This document shows, in pieces, positions 13,817 to 22,098 of a stretch of DNA of 23,086 bases (position 1 is the first letter of the stretch; every line of letters begins with the position of its first letter). Source of the stretch: Caryophanales bacterium UBA1719 (GTDB lineage: Bacteria > Bacillota_I > Bacilli_A > RFN20 > CAG-826). Under the pieces are notes generated by a model, which was given only the letters and a program-made list of their open reading frames with translations, was not told the DNA's origin and searched no databases. The stretch spans positions 88,719 to 111,804 of the forward strand of contig DCIT01000003.1 of NCBI GenBank assembly GCA_002317145.1, written 5' to 3'. Position numbers and translations under genes: made by a program.

Positions 13817-14827
13817 ATGGCAATTATATTAGCGATTGAATCAAGTTGTGATGAAACAAGTGCCGCAATAATTAAAGACGGCAAGCTTTTATCTAATGCC
13901 GTTTCGACACAAATTTCAATGCATCAAAAATATGGTGGAGTTATGCCTGAAATAGCATCTCGTCTTCACACAGAAAATATCACTATTGTTTTAAAAGAAG
14001 CTTTAGATGGGGCGAAGATTAAATTGAAAGATTTAGATGCTGTTGCAGTAACGAGAGGCCCTGGTTTAATCGGCGCTTTGCATGTTGGACTACAAGCAAC
14101 CAAAACAATATCTTTGCTTTATAACATTCCTTTAATTCCTATACATCATTTAGCTGCACATATCTATGCTTGTGAGTATGTCAAACCATTCAAATTTCCT
14201 TTATTATCATTAGTTGTTTCAGGTGGAAATACAGAGTTAGTGTTAATGAAAAAACACTTAGATTTTAAGATTATAGGTGAAACAAAAGATGACGCTATTG
14301 GAGAATGTTTTGATAAAGTTGCAAGAGTCTTAGGGCTCCCTTATCCTGGAGGAATTCCGATTGATAAATTAGCTAAAGAAGGCAAACATACTTACAAATT
14401 ACCTACGCCTTTAGCGAATAAAGGATATGATTTTTCTTACTCTGGATTAAAGACTTCAGTAATTAATTTAGTAAATAAAGAAAAGATGCTTAAACACAAG
14501 ATAAATGTTGCTGATATGTGTAGATCATTTGAGGATGTTGCTGTTGATATGGTAGTGTCTAAAACAATGAAAGCAGCTAAAGAATTTAATGTTAAACAAA
14601 TTGTATTAGCTGGAGGTGTTTCAGCTAATTCTTACTTAAGAAGTGAAATCGTTAGAAAGTTAGAAAAAAGTAAAATTGATGTAATATTACCACCTATTTG
14701 GTGCACTACAGATAACGCTGCGATGATTGCAAAATTAGCTGAACATTTATATAGCAAAAAACTATTCGCACCTTTATCATTAAGTGTAGATCCTAATTGG
14801 AAAATTTCAGATTATAAGGTATTTTAA
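13817..14827 (+). CDS. tsaD: tRNA N6-adenosine threonylcarbamoyltransferase
   Basis: This 336-residue enzyme transfers the threonylcarbamoyl group from threonylcarbamoyl-AMP to A37 of tRNA. It has the AIESSCDET start (6-14), the PEIASRLHTENI stretch, RGPGLIGALHVG (80-91), the metal-binding HHLAAH with His111 and His115, SGGNTEL, and the late DNAAMIA element. Length is typical (about 337). It completes the tsaE-tsaB-rimI-tsaD block; the TsaC/YwlC enzyme that makes the activated intermediate is not in the window. ATG follows the rimI stop by one base; GAGG lies 12 bases upstream. A glycosyltransferase gene starts four bases after its stop. Confidence 0.97.
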   Translation: MAIILAIESSCDETSAAIIKDGKLLSNAVSTQISMHQKYGGVMPEIASRLHTENITIVLKEALDGAKIKLKDLDAVAVTRGPGLIGALHVGLQATKTISLLYNIPLIPIHHLAAHIYACEYVKPFKFPLLSLVVSGGNTELVLMKKHLDFKIIGETKDDAIGECFDKVARVLGLPYPGGIPIDKLAKEGKHTYKLPTPLANKGYDFSYSGLKTSVINLVNKEKMLKHKINVADMCRSFEDVAVDMVVSKTMKAAKEFNVKQIVLAGGVSANSYLRSEIVRKLEKSKIDVILPPIWCTTDNAAMIAKLAEHLYSKKLFAPLSLSVDPNWKISDYKVF

Positions 14828-14831
14828 TAGT

Positions 14832-15950
14832 ATGAGAAGGATATTACATATCACCAATTACTACTATCCTCACATAGGAGGAATTGAATCAACAACTAGA
14901 GATGTTGTTAATGTTTTTAAACAAAATCCTAACGTTGTTCAAAAAGTAATTTGTTTTGGTGATGGTCCCCATATTATCGATGAAATTCCTATTATTCGTG
15001 TTCGTTATTTATTTAGATTTAGATCTCAAGCGATATCATTTAAATACTTAAGAATTTTAAAAAAGACATTAAAAGAATTTAAACCAGATGTTGTCTTCTT
15101 TCACACTCCAAACCCTTTAGTAGAACTCTATTTCCAAAAATGTAAATATAAAGGTAAGTTAGTGGTTTACCATCATCTTGATATTGAAAGACAAAAAATA
15201 CTTAAATATTTAGTTAAACCTATTGAATATGGCTTGAAAAAACAAGCTGATATTGTAATCACTTCTTCTCAACAATATATCGATGGAAGCGCTGAATTAC
15301 AAAAGTTCAAAGATAAATGTCGAATCATTCCTCTTTGCTATAAAGAAAATGATTTTGCGTTATCACCTGAAGAAACAATTGAAGTAGAAAAAATTAGAGA
15401 AACATATAAAGACAAAACTATTTTATTTTTCTCTGGAAGACACACTAAATTTAAAGGTTTGCATTTAGCTATTCAAGCTGCAGAACAACTAGATAATGTT
15501 GTGTTTGTTATAGGTAGAATCGGAGATCAAAATCGCCATTTAGAGAAGTTAATTAATAAAGCAAAAAATGTTGTATATCTAGGCCTTGTAGGACGTCGCG
15601 ACTATGTTAAATATTTAAATGCCTGTGATATCTACTTATTCCCATCATTAACTAAAAACGAGGCATTCCCTATAACATTAGTGGAAGTTATTTCTCGTGG
15701 TAAAACTCCTGTAACATTTACAATTAAAGGCAGCGGAGTTAATTTCATATCAATTGATAAAGTTACTGGATTAGAATGCACGAATGGAAATGTTGAAGAA
15801 TTTAAAGAAGCAATTGAAAGATTAATACGCGATAAACGTTTAAGAGAACAATTATCGGCAAACGGTATCGAAAGAGCTAGAAAACTATTTAATTTACAAC
15901 AATTTACCAATTCCTTTAATTCTTTATTAAAAGAAGTATTAAATAAATAG
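14832..15950 (+). CDS. GT4-family glycosyltransferase
   Basis: This 372-residue protein has the two Rossmann lobes of GT-B enzymes. The N-terminus holds the acceptor-lobe pattern ITNYYYPHIGGIE (7-19). The C-terminal lobe has SGRHTKFKG (201-209), which binds the nucleotide-sugar phosphates, and the retaining GT4 motif NEAFPITLVE (276-285) with the two glutamates eight residues apart. It probably transfers a sugar from a nucleotide donor to a lipid or glycan at the inner membrane face. No membrane helix is visible. Donor and acceptor cannot be read. It follows tsaD after four bases, so it probably shares that transcript, although its function is unrelated. The asnS -10 box overlaps the very end of this gene. 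Confidence 0.9.
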   Translation: MRRILHITNYYYPHIGGIESTTRDVVNVFKQNPNVVQKVICFGDGPHIIDEIPIIRVRYLFRFRSQAISFKYLRILKKTLKEFKPDVVFFHTPNPLVELYFQKCKYKGKLVVYHHLDIERQKILKYLVKPIEYGLKKQADIVITSSQQYIDGSAELQKFKDKCRIIPLCYKENDFALSPEETIEVEKIRETYKDKTILFFSGRHTKFKGLHLAIQAAEQLDNVVFVIGRIGDQNRHLEKLINKAKNVVYLGLVGRRDYVKYLNACDIYLFPSLTKNEAFPITLVEVISRGKTPVTFTIKGSGVNFISIDKVTGLECTNGNVEEFKEAIERLIRDKRLREQLSANGIERARKLFNLQQFTNSFNSLLKEVLNK

Positions 15951-15956
15951 TATAAT
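15951..15956 (+). promoter_or_regulatory. -10 box of asnS, leaderless start predicted
   Basis: TATAAT directly after the stop of the glycosyltransferase gene, ending 7 bases before ATG 15964. No Shine-Dalgarno site and no clear -35. Confidence 0.55.
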
Positions 15957-15963
15957 AATTTTC

Positions 15964-17346
15964 ATGAATAACTTTACTGTAAGAGAACTTTACACTATTA
16001 CATTTGGTAAGGACCAAAAAATCAAAGACTCTTTAAAAGAAGTGTACTTAGAAGGATGGATTAGAACTAATAGAAATAATGGTTCTATTGGTTTTATTGA
16101 ATTTAATGATGGAACTAATTTTAAAAACATCCAAATTGTTTACGATAATAGTAAAGTTAAAAATTTTGATCAATTATCAAAACTAGCAACTGGAGCATCT
16201 ATTTCGGTCCTTGGAGATTATGTTTTAACTCCAAACAATAAACAGCCATTTGAAATTGCTGCAAAAGAAATTAAATTAATCGGTGATTGTTCAGAAGATT
16301 ATCCATTACAAAAGAAAAGACATAGTTTTGAATTCTTAAGAGATATCGCACATTTACGTCCACGCGCAAATACCTTTAATGCTGTAAACCGTGTGCGTAA
16401 CGCTTTAGCAATGGCTATTCACACCTATTTCCAAAGCGAAGGATTTATGTGGGTACACACTCCTGAAATTACTGGAAACGATGCTGAAGGTGCAGGGCAA
16501 ACATTTAACGTTTATACTGGCAAAGATGCATCAAAATTCTTTGGTAGACCAGTTTGTTTAACTGTCTCTGGTCAATTGCATGTTGAGACATTCGCAATGG
16601 CTTTCCGTGATGTTTATACATTCGGTCCAACATTTAGAGCCGAAGAATCTCATACGACTACACACGCATCTGAATTCTGGATGGTTGAACCTGAAATTGC
16701 GTTCGCAGATTTAAATGATGATATGAAGTTAATTGAATCATCTTTAAAATTCTGTATTAAATATGTTTTGGAGAACTGCAAAGATGAGATTAATTTCTTT
16801 AATACAATGATTGATAAAACGTTATTAGAGAGATTAACTCACGTTGTTAATAGCGATTTTAAACGCTTAGATTATAGTGATGCTATTAAGTTACTACAAG
16901 ATGCTGTAAAGAACGGACATAAGTTTGAAAATAGCAATATTAAATGGGGCATGGATTTACAGACAGAACATGAAAGATTTATTACTGAACAAGTAGTAAA
17001 AGGTCCTGTATTTATCATTAATTATCCAAAAGAAATCAAAGCCTTCTATATGAAACTTAATGAAGATAATAAGACTGTTGCAGCTTGTGATTTATTAGTC
17101 CCATCAATTGGAGAATTAGTTGGCGGATCTCAAAGAGAAGATCGCTATGATGTTTTAAAGAAGAAAATGGAAGAACTCGGCAACGCTAAAGGTCTTGAAT
17201 GGTATCTTGATTTAAGAAAATATGGTGGTTGTCCACATGCCGGATTTGGTATTGGATTCGATCGTTTATTAATGTATATCACTGGTATGTCTAATATCCG
17301 TGATGTTCAACCGTTCCCAAGAACTCCTGGAAGTATTAAATATTAA
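15964..17346 (+). CDS. asnS: asparaginyl-tRNA synthetase
   Basis: This 460-residue class II synthetase charges tRNA-Asn with asparagine. An OB-fold anticodon domain fills the N-terminus (YLEGWIRTNR near 28-37). The catalytic core has motif 2, FGPTFRAEESHTTTHASEF (220-238) followed by WMVEPE, and motif 3, GFGIGFDRLL (427-436), ending with the AsnRS/AspRS tail QPFPRTPG. The length, lack of the GAD insert of bacterial AspRS, and the WMVEPEIAF stretch assign it to AsnRS. Presence of AsnRS means the organism does not rely solely on amidation of Asp-tRNA-Asn. A TATAAT ends 7 bases before the ATG, so a leaderless mRNA is predicted. A short membrane-peptide gene starts two bases after its stop. Confidence 0.96.
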   Translation: MNNFTVRELYTITFGKDQKIKDSLKEVYLEGWIRTNRNNGSIGFIEFNDGTNFKNIQIVYDNSKVKNFDQLSKLATGASISVLGDYVLTPNNKQPFEIAAKEIKLIGDCSEDYPLQKKRHSFEFLRDIAHLRPRANTFNAVNRVRNALAMAIHTYFQSEGFMWVHTPEITGNDAEGAGQTFNVYTGKDASKFFGRPVCLTVSGQLHVETFAMAFRDVYTFGPTFRAEESHTTTHASEFWMVEPEIAFADLNDDMKLIESSLKFCIKYVLENCKDEINFFNTMIDKTLLERLTHVVNSDFKRLDYSDAIKLLQDAVKNGHKFENSNIKWGMDLQTEHERFITEQVVKGPVFIINYPKEIKAFYMKLNEDNKTVAACDLLVPSIGELVGGSQREDRYDVLKKKMEELGNAKGLEWYLDLRKYGGCPHAGFGIGFDRLLMYITGMSNIRDVQPFPRTPGSIKY

Positions 17347-17348
17347 TT

Positions 17349-17483
17349 ATGAAAGAAGTAAGAGAATTAACTGAAGAAGAAATTAAAAAGCGTTCTCATA
17401 GACGCTTAGTAATTGCTTTAATATGTATTGATATCTTTTTAATTATTTATTTAATTTATTCGTTAACAATCTTAATTTTTTAA
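17349..17483 (+). CDS. 44-residue single-helix membrane peptide, unknown
   Basis: This short frame starts at ATG two bases after the asnS stop and ends at TAA 17481-17483. It encodes 44 residues: a charged N-terminus (MKEVRELTEEEIKKRSHRR) and one hydrophobic helix from about residue 20 to the end (LVIALICIDIF onward). The clean cytosolic-tail-plus-helix plan and the exact fit between asnS and the convergent gene beginning at 17484 suggest that it is real; the frame fills the gap completely. No Shine-Dalgarno site is obvious apart from sequence inside asnS, so it may be translated by coupling. The function is unknown and no homologue comes to mind. Confidence 0.55.
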   Translation: MKEVRELTEEEIKKRSHRRLVIALICIDIFLIIYLIYSLTILIF

Positions 17484-18161
17484 TTATTGATTTATATTAT
17501 TTTGATTATTATCTGTTGGTTGATTATTTTGCAGTGGTGAATTAATTTGAACGTTATCTAGAGATGGATTGAATACTGTTTTAGCAAGTTTTCTAATGCG
17601 GAACGCTCTAGCGATATGTGCTTGAACAGTAACAAATAACCAAATTCCACCAATGAATAAACAAGGAACAATAATATAGCTTGCCCAAGCAGTCCAAACA
17701 AAATGAGGAGTATTGATTAATGGAGGCCAATTACCAATAATCTTTATACCAAACCAATCAATATAGATTTTTGGATCTTTAAAATTCCAAATGAATAACA
17801 AGGTACTAAATCCCTCATTTTGATAATCAAAAATATTTAATTTCCAATTACGGGTTACCGCTCCATAAATGATATAAATTATTAATGCTAATAATAGGAT
17901 TAAGAATGGAATGTATGCTTGTTTAAAGAACAAACGATTATTCTTCTTTCTACCAAATTTAATAAATGCTCTAGGATTGGTTATAACCTTCGCTGCTACA
18001 ACATCATGCATCATTATACCAGCTCTTTTTGCTTGTCTTTTCATGGTTCTTTCTACAAGTAAACCAATGTATCCAACAATGACAAAAATTAAGATTAATA
18101 ATAAGCCTAATGCTATTAATATTCTTTTATCATTTTCAGTTAAAGCGATTAAGAAATTCAT
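17484..18161 (-). CDS. three-helix membrane protein, function unknown
   Basis: This 225-residue protein has hydrophobic segments at about residues 14-36, 82-102 and 157-180, and a C-terminal tail of Asn and Gln (NNQPTDNNQNNINQ). Between helices 1 and 2 is a basic cytosolic loop (ERTMKRQAKRAGIMM). An aromatic-rich loop lies between helices 2 and 3. I recognise no family. It is the last of three minus-strand genes joined by ATGA overlaps (its ATG overlaps the TGA of the 89-residue gene), so they are almost certainly one operon with coupled translation. It meets the 44-residue gene tail to tail without a terminator between them. Confidence 0.75.
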   Translation of the reverse strand: MNFLIALTENDKRILIALGLLLILIFVIVGYIGLLVERTMKRQAKRAGIMMHDVVAAKVITNPRAFIKFGRKKNNRLFFKQAYIPFLILLLALIIYIIYGAVTRNWKLNIFDYQNEGFSTLLFIWNFKDPKIYIDWFGIKIIGNWPPLINTPHFVWTAWASYIIVPCLFIGGIWLFVTVQAHIARAFRIRKLAKTVFNPSLDNVQINSPLQNNQPTDNNQNNINQ

Positions 18162-18427
18162 ACTTGTGGAGTCTCTTCCTTTTGTTCTTCAACTGGAGTG
18201 CTACTAGGAGCGAACTGCTCTAAATTTAAAATCTTTTTTGCTTCGATATCTTCAGGGAATTCATCAAAGAACTTTCTACCTTTAAAGAATGATCTAATCC
18301 CATGAATTAATTCAATTATAAAAACAACAATCGTGTATAAAGTCCATAAAACTAAAAAAGCAATCGCGAAAGGAGAAACTAAAATATAGAGTATGCCAAG
18401 TCCAAATCTTTTTAAAAAATCTATCAT
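18158..18427 (-). CDS. small membrane protein, function unknown
   Basis: This 89-residue protein has a long hydrophobic region (about residues 8-42), best read as one long or two short helices, then a cytosolic tail that is first basic (RSFFKGRKF) and then acidic and rich in Glu, Pro and Gln at the end. I recognise no family. It sits in the middle of the three-gene operon: its start overlaps the TGA of the 294-residue gene and its own TGA overlaps the next start. Adjacent membrane proteins with coupled translation often form a complex, which is only an inference here. Confidence 0.7.
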   Translation of the reverse strand: MIDFLKRFGLGILYILVSPFAIAFLVLWTLYTIVVFIIELIHGIRSFFKGRKFFDEFPEDIEAKKILNLEQFAPSSTPVEEQKEETPQV

Positions 18428-19308
18428 ATCTTCTTTTCTCTTATTAGATTATATAATAACGAAATTAATAAAATACATATATTTGAAATATTAATTAGTA
18501 TTAATGTATAAGGCATTTTTACTAAAGAATAGAACATAAAAATAGATAAAAATCCAAATGCAAATCCAACACTAGAAATAATTATTAATCCCTTCTTTTT
18601 TGTTTCAATTAAATCTATAAATAATGAAACAGAAATCAATAAACCAATAAACATAAATAAATAAGAAATAGATAAAGCAAAAAAGATAAAAGGGATTAAT
18701 AATAACGAAATCCCTAGACCGATATAAATTAATAAATTATTATTTTTAGTCCAATTATCAGCTTTAAATTTCTTTAATTCGTTATTTAAAACAATATACG
18801 AAAATACCATTTGAATTAATCCAATTAAATAAATAAATGAAGGCACAATTATTTGTGCATTTGGATTATCATTTAATTTAAAAAACTTTAAAAAAGTATC
18901 GATAATATCAGTATTACAAAGAACATTAATTAAGGGAATTAAAGCAAAAGTTATCGCACATTGCGCAACACTTGTAAACAATAAAGCATATGTACCAGAT
19001 AAATGTTTTTTAAATGATAATCCAAATAAAAAACCGGTTATTAAACTAGGAATTAAATTAAATAAAGTAAATTGAATATTCCAAAATGTCGCAGCTAGAG
19101 CAACTCCAATGGTAGCAAAAAAATAAATTGGATAATATTTCCATTTGCATAGTAAAGCAACAACCGAACTAAAAAAAGGAAGAAATATTAAAATAAAAAT
19201 ACTAGTGATAGGCAAAAAGGCTGCTAACACAGATAGCAATACATTTATTGCTGCAACAATGCCCATAAAAGCAATGTTTTCAATGATGGTGTTCTTTTCT
19301 TTAAACAT
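18424..19308 (-). CDS. multi-helix membrane protein, possibly DUF2232/YybS- or ECF-S-like
   Basis: This 294-residue protein is almost entirely hydrophobic, with about eight predicted membrane helices and no large soluble domain. The start, IAFMGIVAAINVLLSVLAAF (about 12-31) followed by a second helix containing FLPFFSSVVALL, recalls the N-terminus of ECF-transporter S components and of DUF2232/YybS membrane proteins, but I see no diagnostic motif, so this is only a lead. It is the first gene of the three-gene minus-strand operon. Two overlapping TATAAT boxes lie just upstream (nearest one ends 10 bases before ATG), implying a leader of only a few bases and no functional Shine-Dalgarno site. 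Confidence 0.7.
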   Translation of the reverse strand: MFKEKNTIIENIAFMGIVAAINVLLSVLAAFLPITSIFILIFLPFFSSVVALLCKWKYYPIYFFATIGVALAATFWNIQFTLFNLIPSLITGFLFGLSFKKHLSGTYALLFTSVAQCAITFALIPLINVLCNTDIIDTFLKFFKLNDNPNAQIIVPSFIYLIGLIQMVFSYIVLNNELKKFKADNWTKNNNLLIYIGLGISLLLIPFIFFALSISYLFMFIGLLISVSLFIDLIETKKKGLIIISSVGFAFGFLSIFMFYSLVKMPYTLILINISNICILLISLLYNLIREKKI

Positions 19309-19318
19309 GCCTATTTTG

Positions 19319-19329
19319 ATTATATTATA
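19319..19329 (-). promoter_or_regulatory. tandem -10 boxes of the membrane-protein operon
   Basis: On the minus strand two overlapping TATAAT hexamers occur (19319-19324 and 19324-19329). The nearer ends 10 bases before the ATG at 19308, predicting a leader of about 2-4 bases. Confidence 0.45.
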
Positions 19330-19417
19330 AATTTTCTTATATTTATAAATAAATATACAAAAATAATTCGTGAATTTTTGCCTGTTTTTAAGTAATTAAA
19401 TAATAGGGAGAAAATTT

Positions 19418-19834
19418 ATGAAATTAAAATTAGCGTTAACTTTGTTTGTTTTAGTATCATGTGGTTCAAATGAAAAACAGCAAGAAAAAATTAATTATCA
19501 TTCTTATGATGAAGTAAAAGAAAAGTTTATTGATTGGAACGATTCTTTATCAAAAGATAATCATTATTTTGTTTATTATTTTTCTGTTACTTGCAAGTAT
19601 TGTGAAGAAATTAGAAATGAAGTTGTTCAAATCGCACTTAAGAATGAAAAAGCAATTTATTTTTGCAATCAAAATGTTGTAACTCAAGACATGGATCCTA
19701 GTTCAACTATTGGGCAAAAAGAAATTAAATATTTATTTGTTCGCGGTTTTCCAAGTTTAGTTGAAATTGAGGATAAAACTGTTAAAAATAATATGGTAGG
19801 AAAAACTCAAGTAATTAACTATTTAAGGTCTTAA
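19418..19834 (+). CDS. thioredoxin-like lipoprotein
   Basis: This 138-residue protein has a lipoprotein signal with lipobox LVSC (12-15, acylated Cys15) and a thioredoxin-like domain. VYYFSVTCKYCEEI (52-65) carries the redox CxxC pair Cys59 and Cys62 on the usual strand-to-helix turn, and RGFPSLVEI (109-117) carries the cis-proline, Pro112. It should therefore sit on the outer face of the membrane and reduce, oxidise or bind disulfides. Another cysteine, Cys83, lies in the domain. No partner such as CcdA or DsbB is in the window. AGGGAG precedes the ATG. The stop is followed within 23 bases by pcrA, which has its own -10 box, so shared transcription is possible but not needed. Confidence 0.85.
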   Translation: MKLKLALTLFVLVSCGSNEKQQEKINYHSYDEVKEKFIDWNDSLSKDNHYFVYYFSVTCKYCEEIRNEVVQIALKNEKAIYFCNQNVVTQDMDPSSTIGQKEIKYLFVRGFPSLVEIEDKTVKNNMVGKTQVINYLRS

Positions 19835-19840
19835 GTAATA

Positions 19841-19849
19841 TGTTATAAT
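19841..19849 (+). promoter_or_regulatory. extended -10 of pcrA, leaderless start predicted
   Basis: TGT followed by TATAAT (19844-19849) is a perfect extended -10. It ends 8 bases before ATG 19858. There is no Shine-Dalgarno site between them. Confidence 0.6.
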
Positions 19850-19857
19850 ATTACTTA

Positions 19858-22098
19858 ATGGATTACTCTAAGTTATTAAACAAGGAACAATTAGAAGCTG
19901 TAACAACAACTTCTCAATATACTAGGGTTATTGCTGGTGCAGGAAGTGGCAAAACTCGTGTTTTAACTTACCGTATAGCGTTTTTATTAAGCGAACTAAA
20001 GGTGGAACCAAGTTCTATTTTGGCAATTGCGTTTACTAATAAAGTTGCGAATGAAATGAAAAATAGAATAGTTAATATGCTTCCTGATGTCGCACCGTTT
20101 TTAAAGATATCTACCTTCCATTCTTTCGGTGTTAAATTTTTAAGAAACGAAATTCATAATTTAGGATTTTCTCGTTCATTTACTATATTTGATGATGACG
20201 ATTCTCAAAGATTAATTAAAGATATTTGCGTCCAACGTGGACATCAAAAGAAAGATGAAATAGTTCAATTAGCGATTGGATATATTAATTCAAAGAAATG
20301 CAAAGGCTATTATCCAAGCGATGTTAAACTCGGGCATTATTATCAAGAAGAAGAGTGTCTAGAAATCTTTAAAGAATATGAAAGAAAGAAGAATGAAATG
20401 ATTGCATTAGATTTTGATGATCTTCTTTTAAAACCAATTATTATCTTAGAAAACTTCCCTGAAGTGAGAAAAAGATGGTGCGAGAAAATTCAATATATTT
20501 TAATCGATGAATTCCAAGATACAAATGATGTTCAGTTTAAATTGGTTAAGTTACTTTCCCATCCAAATAGTTCAATCTATGTTGTTGGAGATCCCGATCA
20601 AACCATCTACACTTGGAGAGGAGCGAACCAAAAAATAATATTAGATTTTGAACATACATACAAAGAAGCAAGAACAATTATTCTTGATCAAAATTATCGC
20701 TCAACAAAAACAATTCTTGATGCTGCAAATAAATTAATTTCTAATAACAAGAAAAGAGTTCCTAAGAATTTATTCACTAATAATATCCATGGTGACAAAA
20801 TTGAATTATTTAAAGGAGCAAATAAAGATGTCGAAGCTCAACATATAGTCTCAACTATTAAGAAATTAATAAACAGCAATAAAGTTAGTTCATATCGAGA
20901 AATTGCCGTTTTATACCGTAGTGCTTATCTTACGTTACCATTAGAAAAAGAATTAATTAAAGAGAGATTAAAATATCGTGTTTTTGGTGGAGTGAGATTC
21001 TATCAAAGAAAAGAAGTTAAAGATGCTTTAGCCTATTTTAAATTAATAGTTAATCCTAAAGATGATATTTCTTTTGATCGAATTATAAACGTACCAAAAA
21101 GAAAGATTGGTGAAAAGAGTATTGAAATACTAAAAAACGAGAGTGCATCAAACCATCTTTCATATTATGAATATGTTAAAAATATTGAAAATTATAAAAC
21201 CGAATTATCTCCTGCAGTTGTAATTTCCTTAACCTCACTAATAAAGAAAATCGAAGAAACAAAGAATAAATTATCTGACGATGGAGAATTTTATTCAAAA
21301 GTATTAGAAGACTTTTTAATTGAAATTGGATATTTTGAATATCTTGATTTAGATGATGATGCTGAAGAAAGAATTGGACATGTAAAAATGCTTTTTGCGG
21401 ATATGTATGATTTTATTAAAAAGAATCCTAGTGATGGATTTGATACATGGTTAGAGAATTGCGCAATAGCAACATCACAAGATGATATGGTCGATGATAA
21501 TTATATTTCTTTAATGACTGTACATACTGCTAAAGGACTTGAATATAACTATGTATTTATTATCGGATTAGCAGATTCAGTATTCCCTAATGCTAGAGCC
21601 TTAAATGAAGAAGGGCGCGATGGATTAGAGGAAGAAAGAAGATTAGCATATGTGGCCTTTACACGTGCAAAAAAACAATTATTCTTATCAATGAATAACG
21701 GATATTCTTTTGTCTTAGAAGGTAATCCAGTTGAATCTCAATTTATAAAAGAAGCCGGATTAAAAATGCCTGAAGATCCTGTATTTTCAAGAAGAGAAAA
21801 TTATCCAAGAATTAAAAAGACTTTCATCGATAATCCTTCTTCTTATTATCCTGATGAATCGTTTGATGATTTCCCAATTAAACAAGAACCAGTTATTCAA
21901 GAAGAGAATGCCTCTAACGGAATTACAGATTGGAAAGTTGGAGATATAGCTGTTCATGAAAAATTTGGTGAAGGTAAAGTTATTAAAATATTAGATGAAT
22001 CCGCAATAATAATTAACTTTAAATCATGCGGATCAAAAACAATGTTATCAACACATAAGATGCTTAGTCGCTTAAAAGATATTAAGGAGATGAACTAA
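19858..22098 (+). CDS. pcrA: ATP-dependent 3'-5' DNA helicase PcrA (UvrD/Rep family)
   Basis: This 746-residue superfamily 1 helicase works in DNA repair and in removing proteins and stalled RNA polymerase from DNA. Motifs appear in order: Walker A GAGSGKT (27-33), motif Ia AFTNKVA, motif II DEFQDT (217-222), motif III VGDPDQTIYTWRGA (243-256), motif IV LDQNYRST, motif V TVHTAKGLEY and motif VI AYVAFTRAKKQL. The C-terminus (about 690-740) contains WKVGDIAVHEKFGEGKV, the Tudor-like domain that binds RNA polymerase in PcrA/UvrD. Length is typical. The start is ATG 19858 with an extended -10 ending 8 bases before it, so a leaderless mRNA is predicted. The stop TAA overlaps the ATG of ligA by one base, preceded by AAGGAGA. 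Confidence 0.96.
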   Translation: MDYSKLLNKEQLEAVTTTSQYTRVIAGAGSGKTRVLTYRIAFLLSELKVEPSSILAIAFTNKVANEMKNRIVNMLPDVAPFLKISTFHSFGVKFLRNEIHNLGFSRSFTIFDDDDSQRLIKDICVQRGHQKKDEIVQLAIGYINSKKCKGYYPSDVKLGHYYQEEECLEIFKEYERKKNEMIALDFDDLLLKPIIILENFPEVRKRWCEKIQYILIDEFQDTNDVQFKLVKLLSHPNSSIYVVGDPDQTIYTWRGANQKIILDFEHTYKEARTIILDQNYRSTKTILDAANKLISNNKKRVPKNLFTNNIHGDKIELFKGANKDVEAQHIVSTIKKLINSNKVSSYREIAVLYRSAYLTLPLEKELIKERLKYRVFGGVRFYQRKEVKDALAYFKLIVNPKDDISFDRIINVPKRKIGEKSIEILKNESASNHLSYYEYVKNIENYKTELSPAVVISLTSLIKKIEETKNKLSDDGEFYSKVLEDFLIEIGYFEYLDLDDDAEERIGHVKMLFADMYDFIKKNPSDGFDTWLENCAIATSQDDMVDDNYISLMTVHTAKGLEYNYVFIIGLADSVFPNARALNEEGRDGLEEERRLAYVAFTRAKKQLFLSMNNGYSFVLEGNPVESQFIKEAGLKMPEDPVFSRRENYPRIKKTFIDNPSSYYPDESFDDFPIKQEPVIQEENASNGITDWKVGDIAVHEKFGEGKVIKILDESAIIINFKSCGSKTMLSTHKMLSRLKDIKEMN

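Noticed and set aside
15632..15910. 92-residue minus-strand frame
   Set aside because: Mirror frame inside the GT4 catalytic lobe.
17911..18207. 98-residue plus-strand frame
   Set aside because: Mirror of the basic and hydrophobic parts of the minus-strand membrane protein, which is supported by coupled overlaps.
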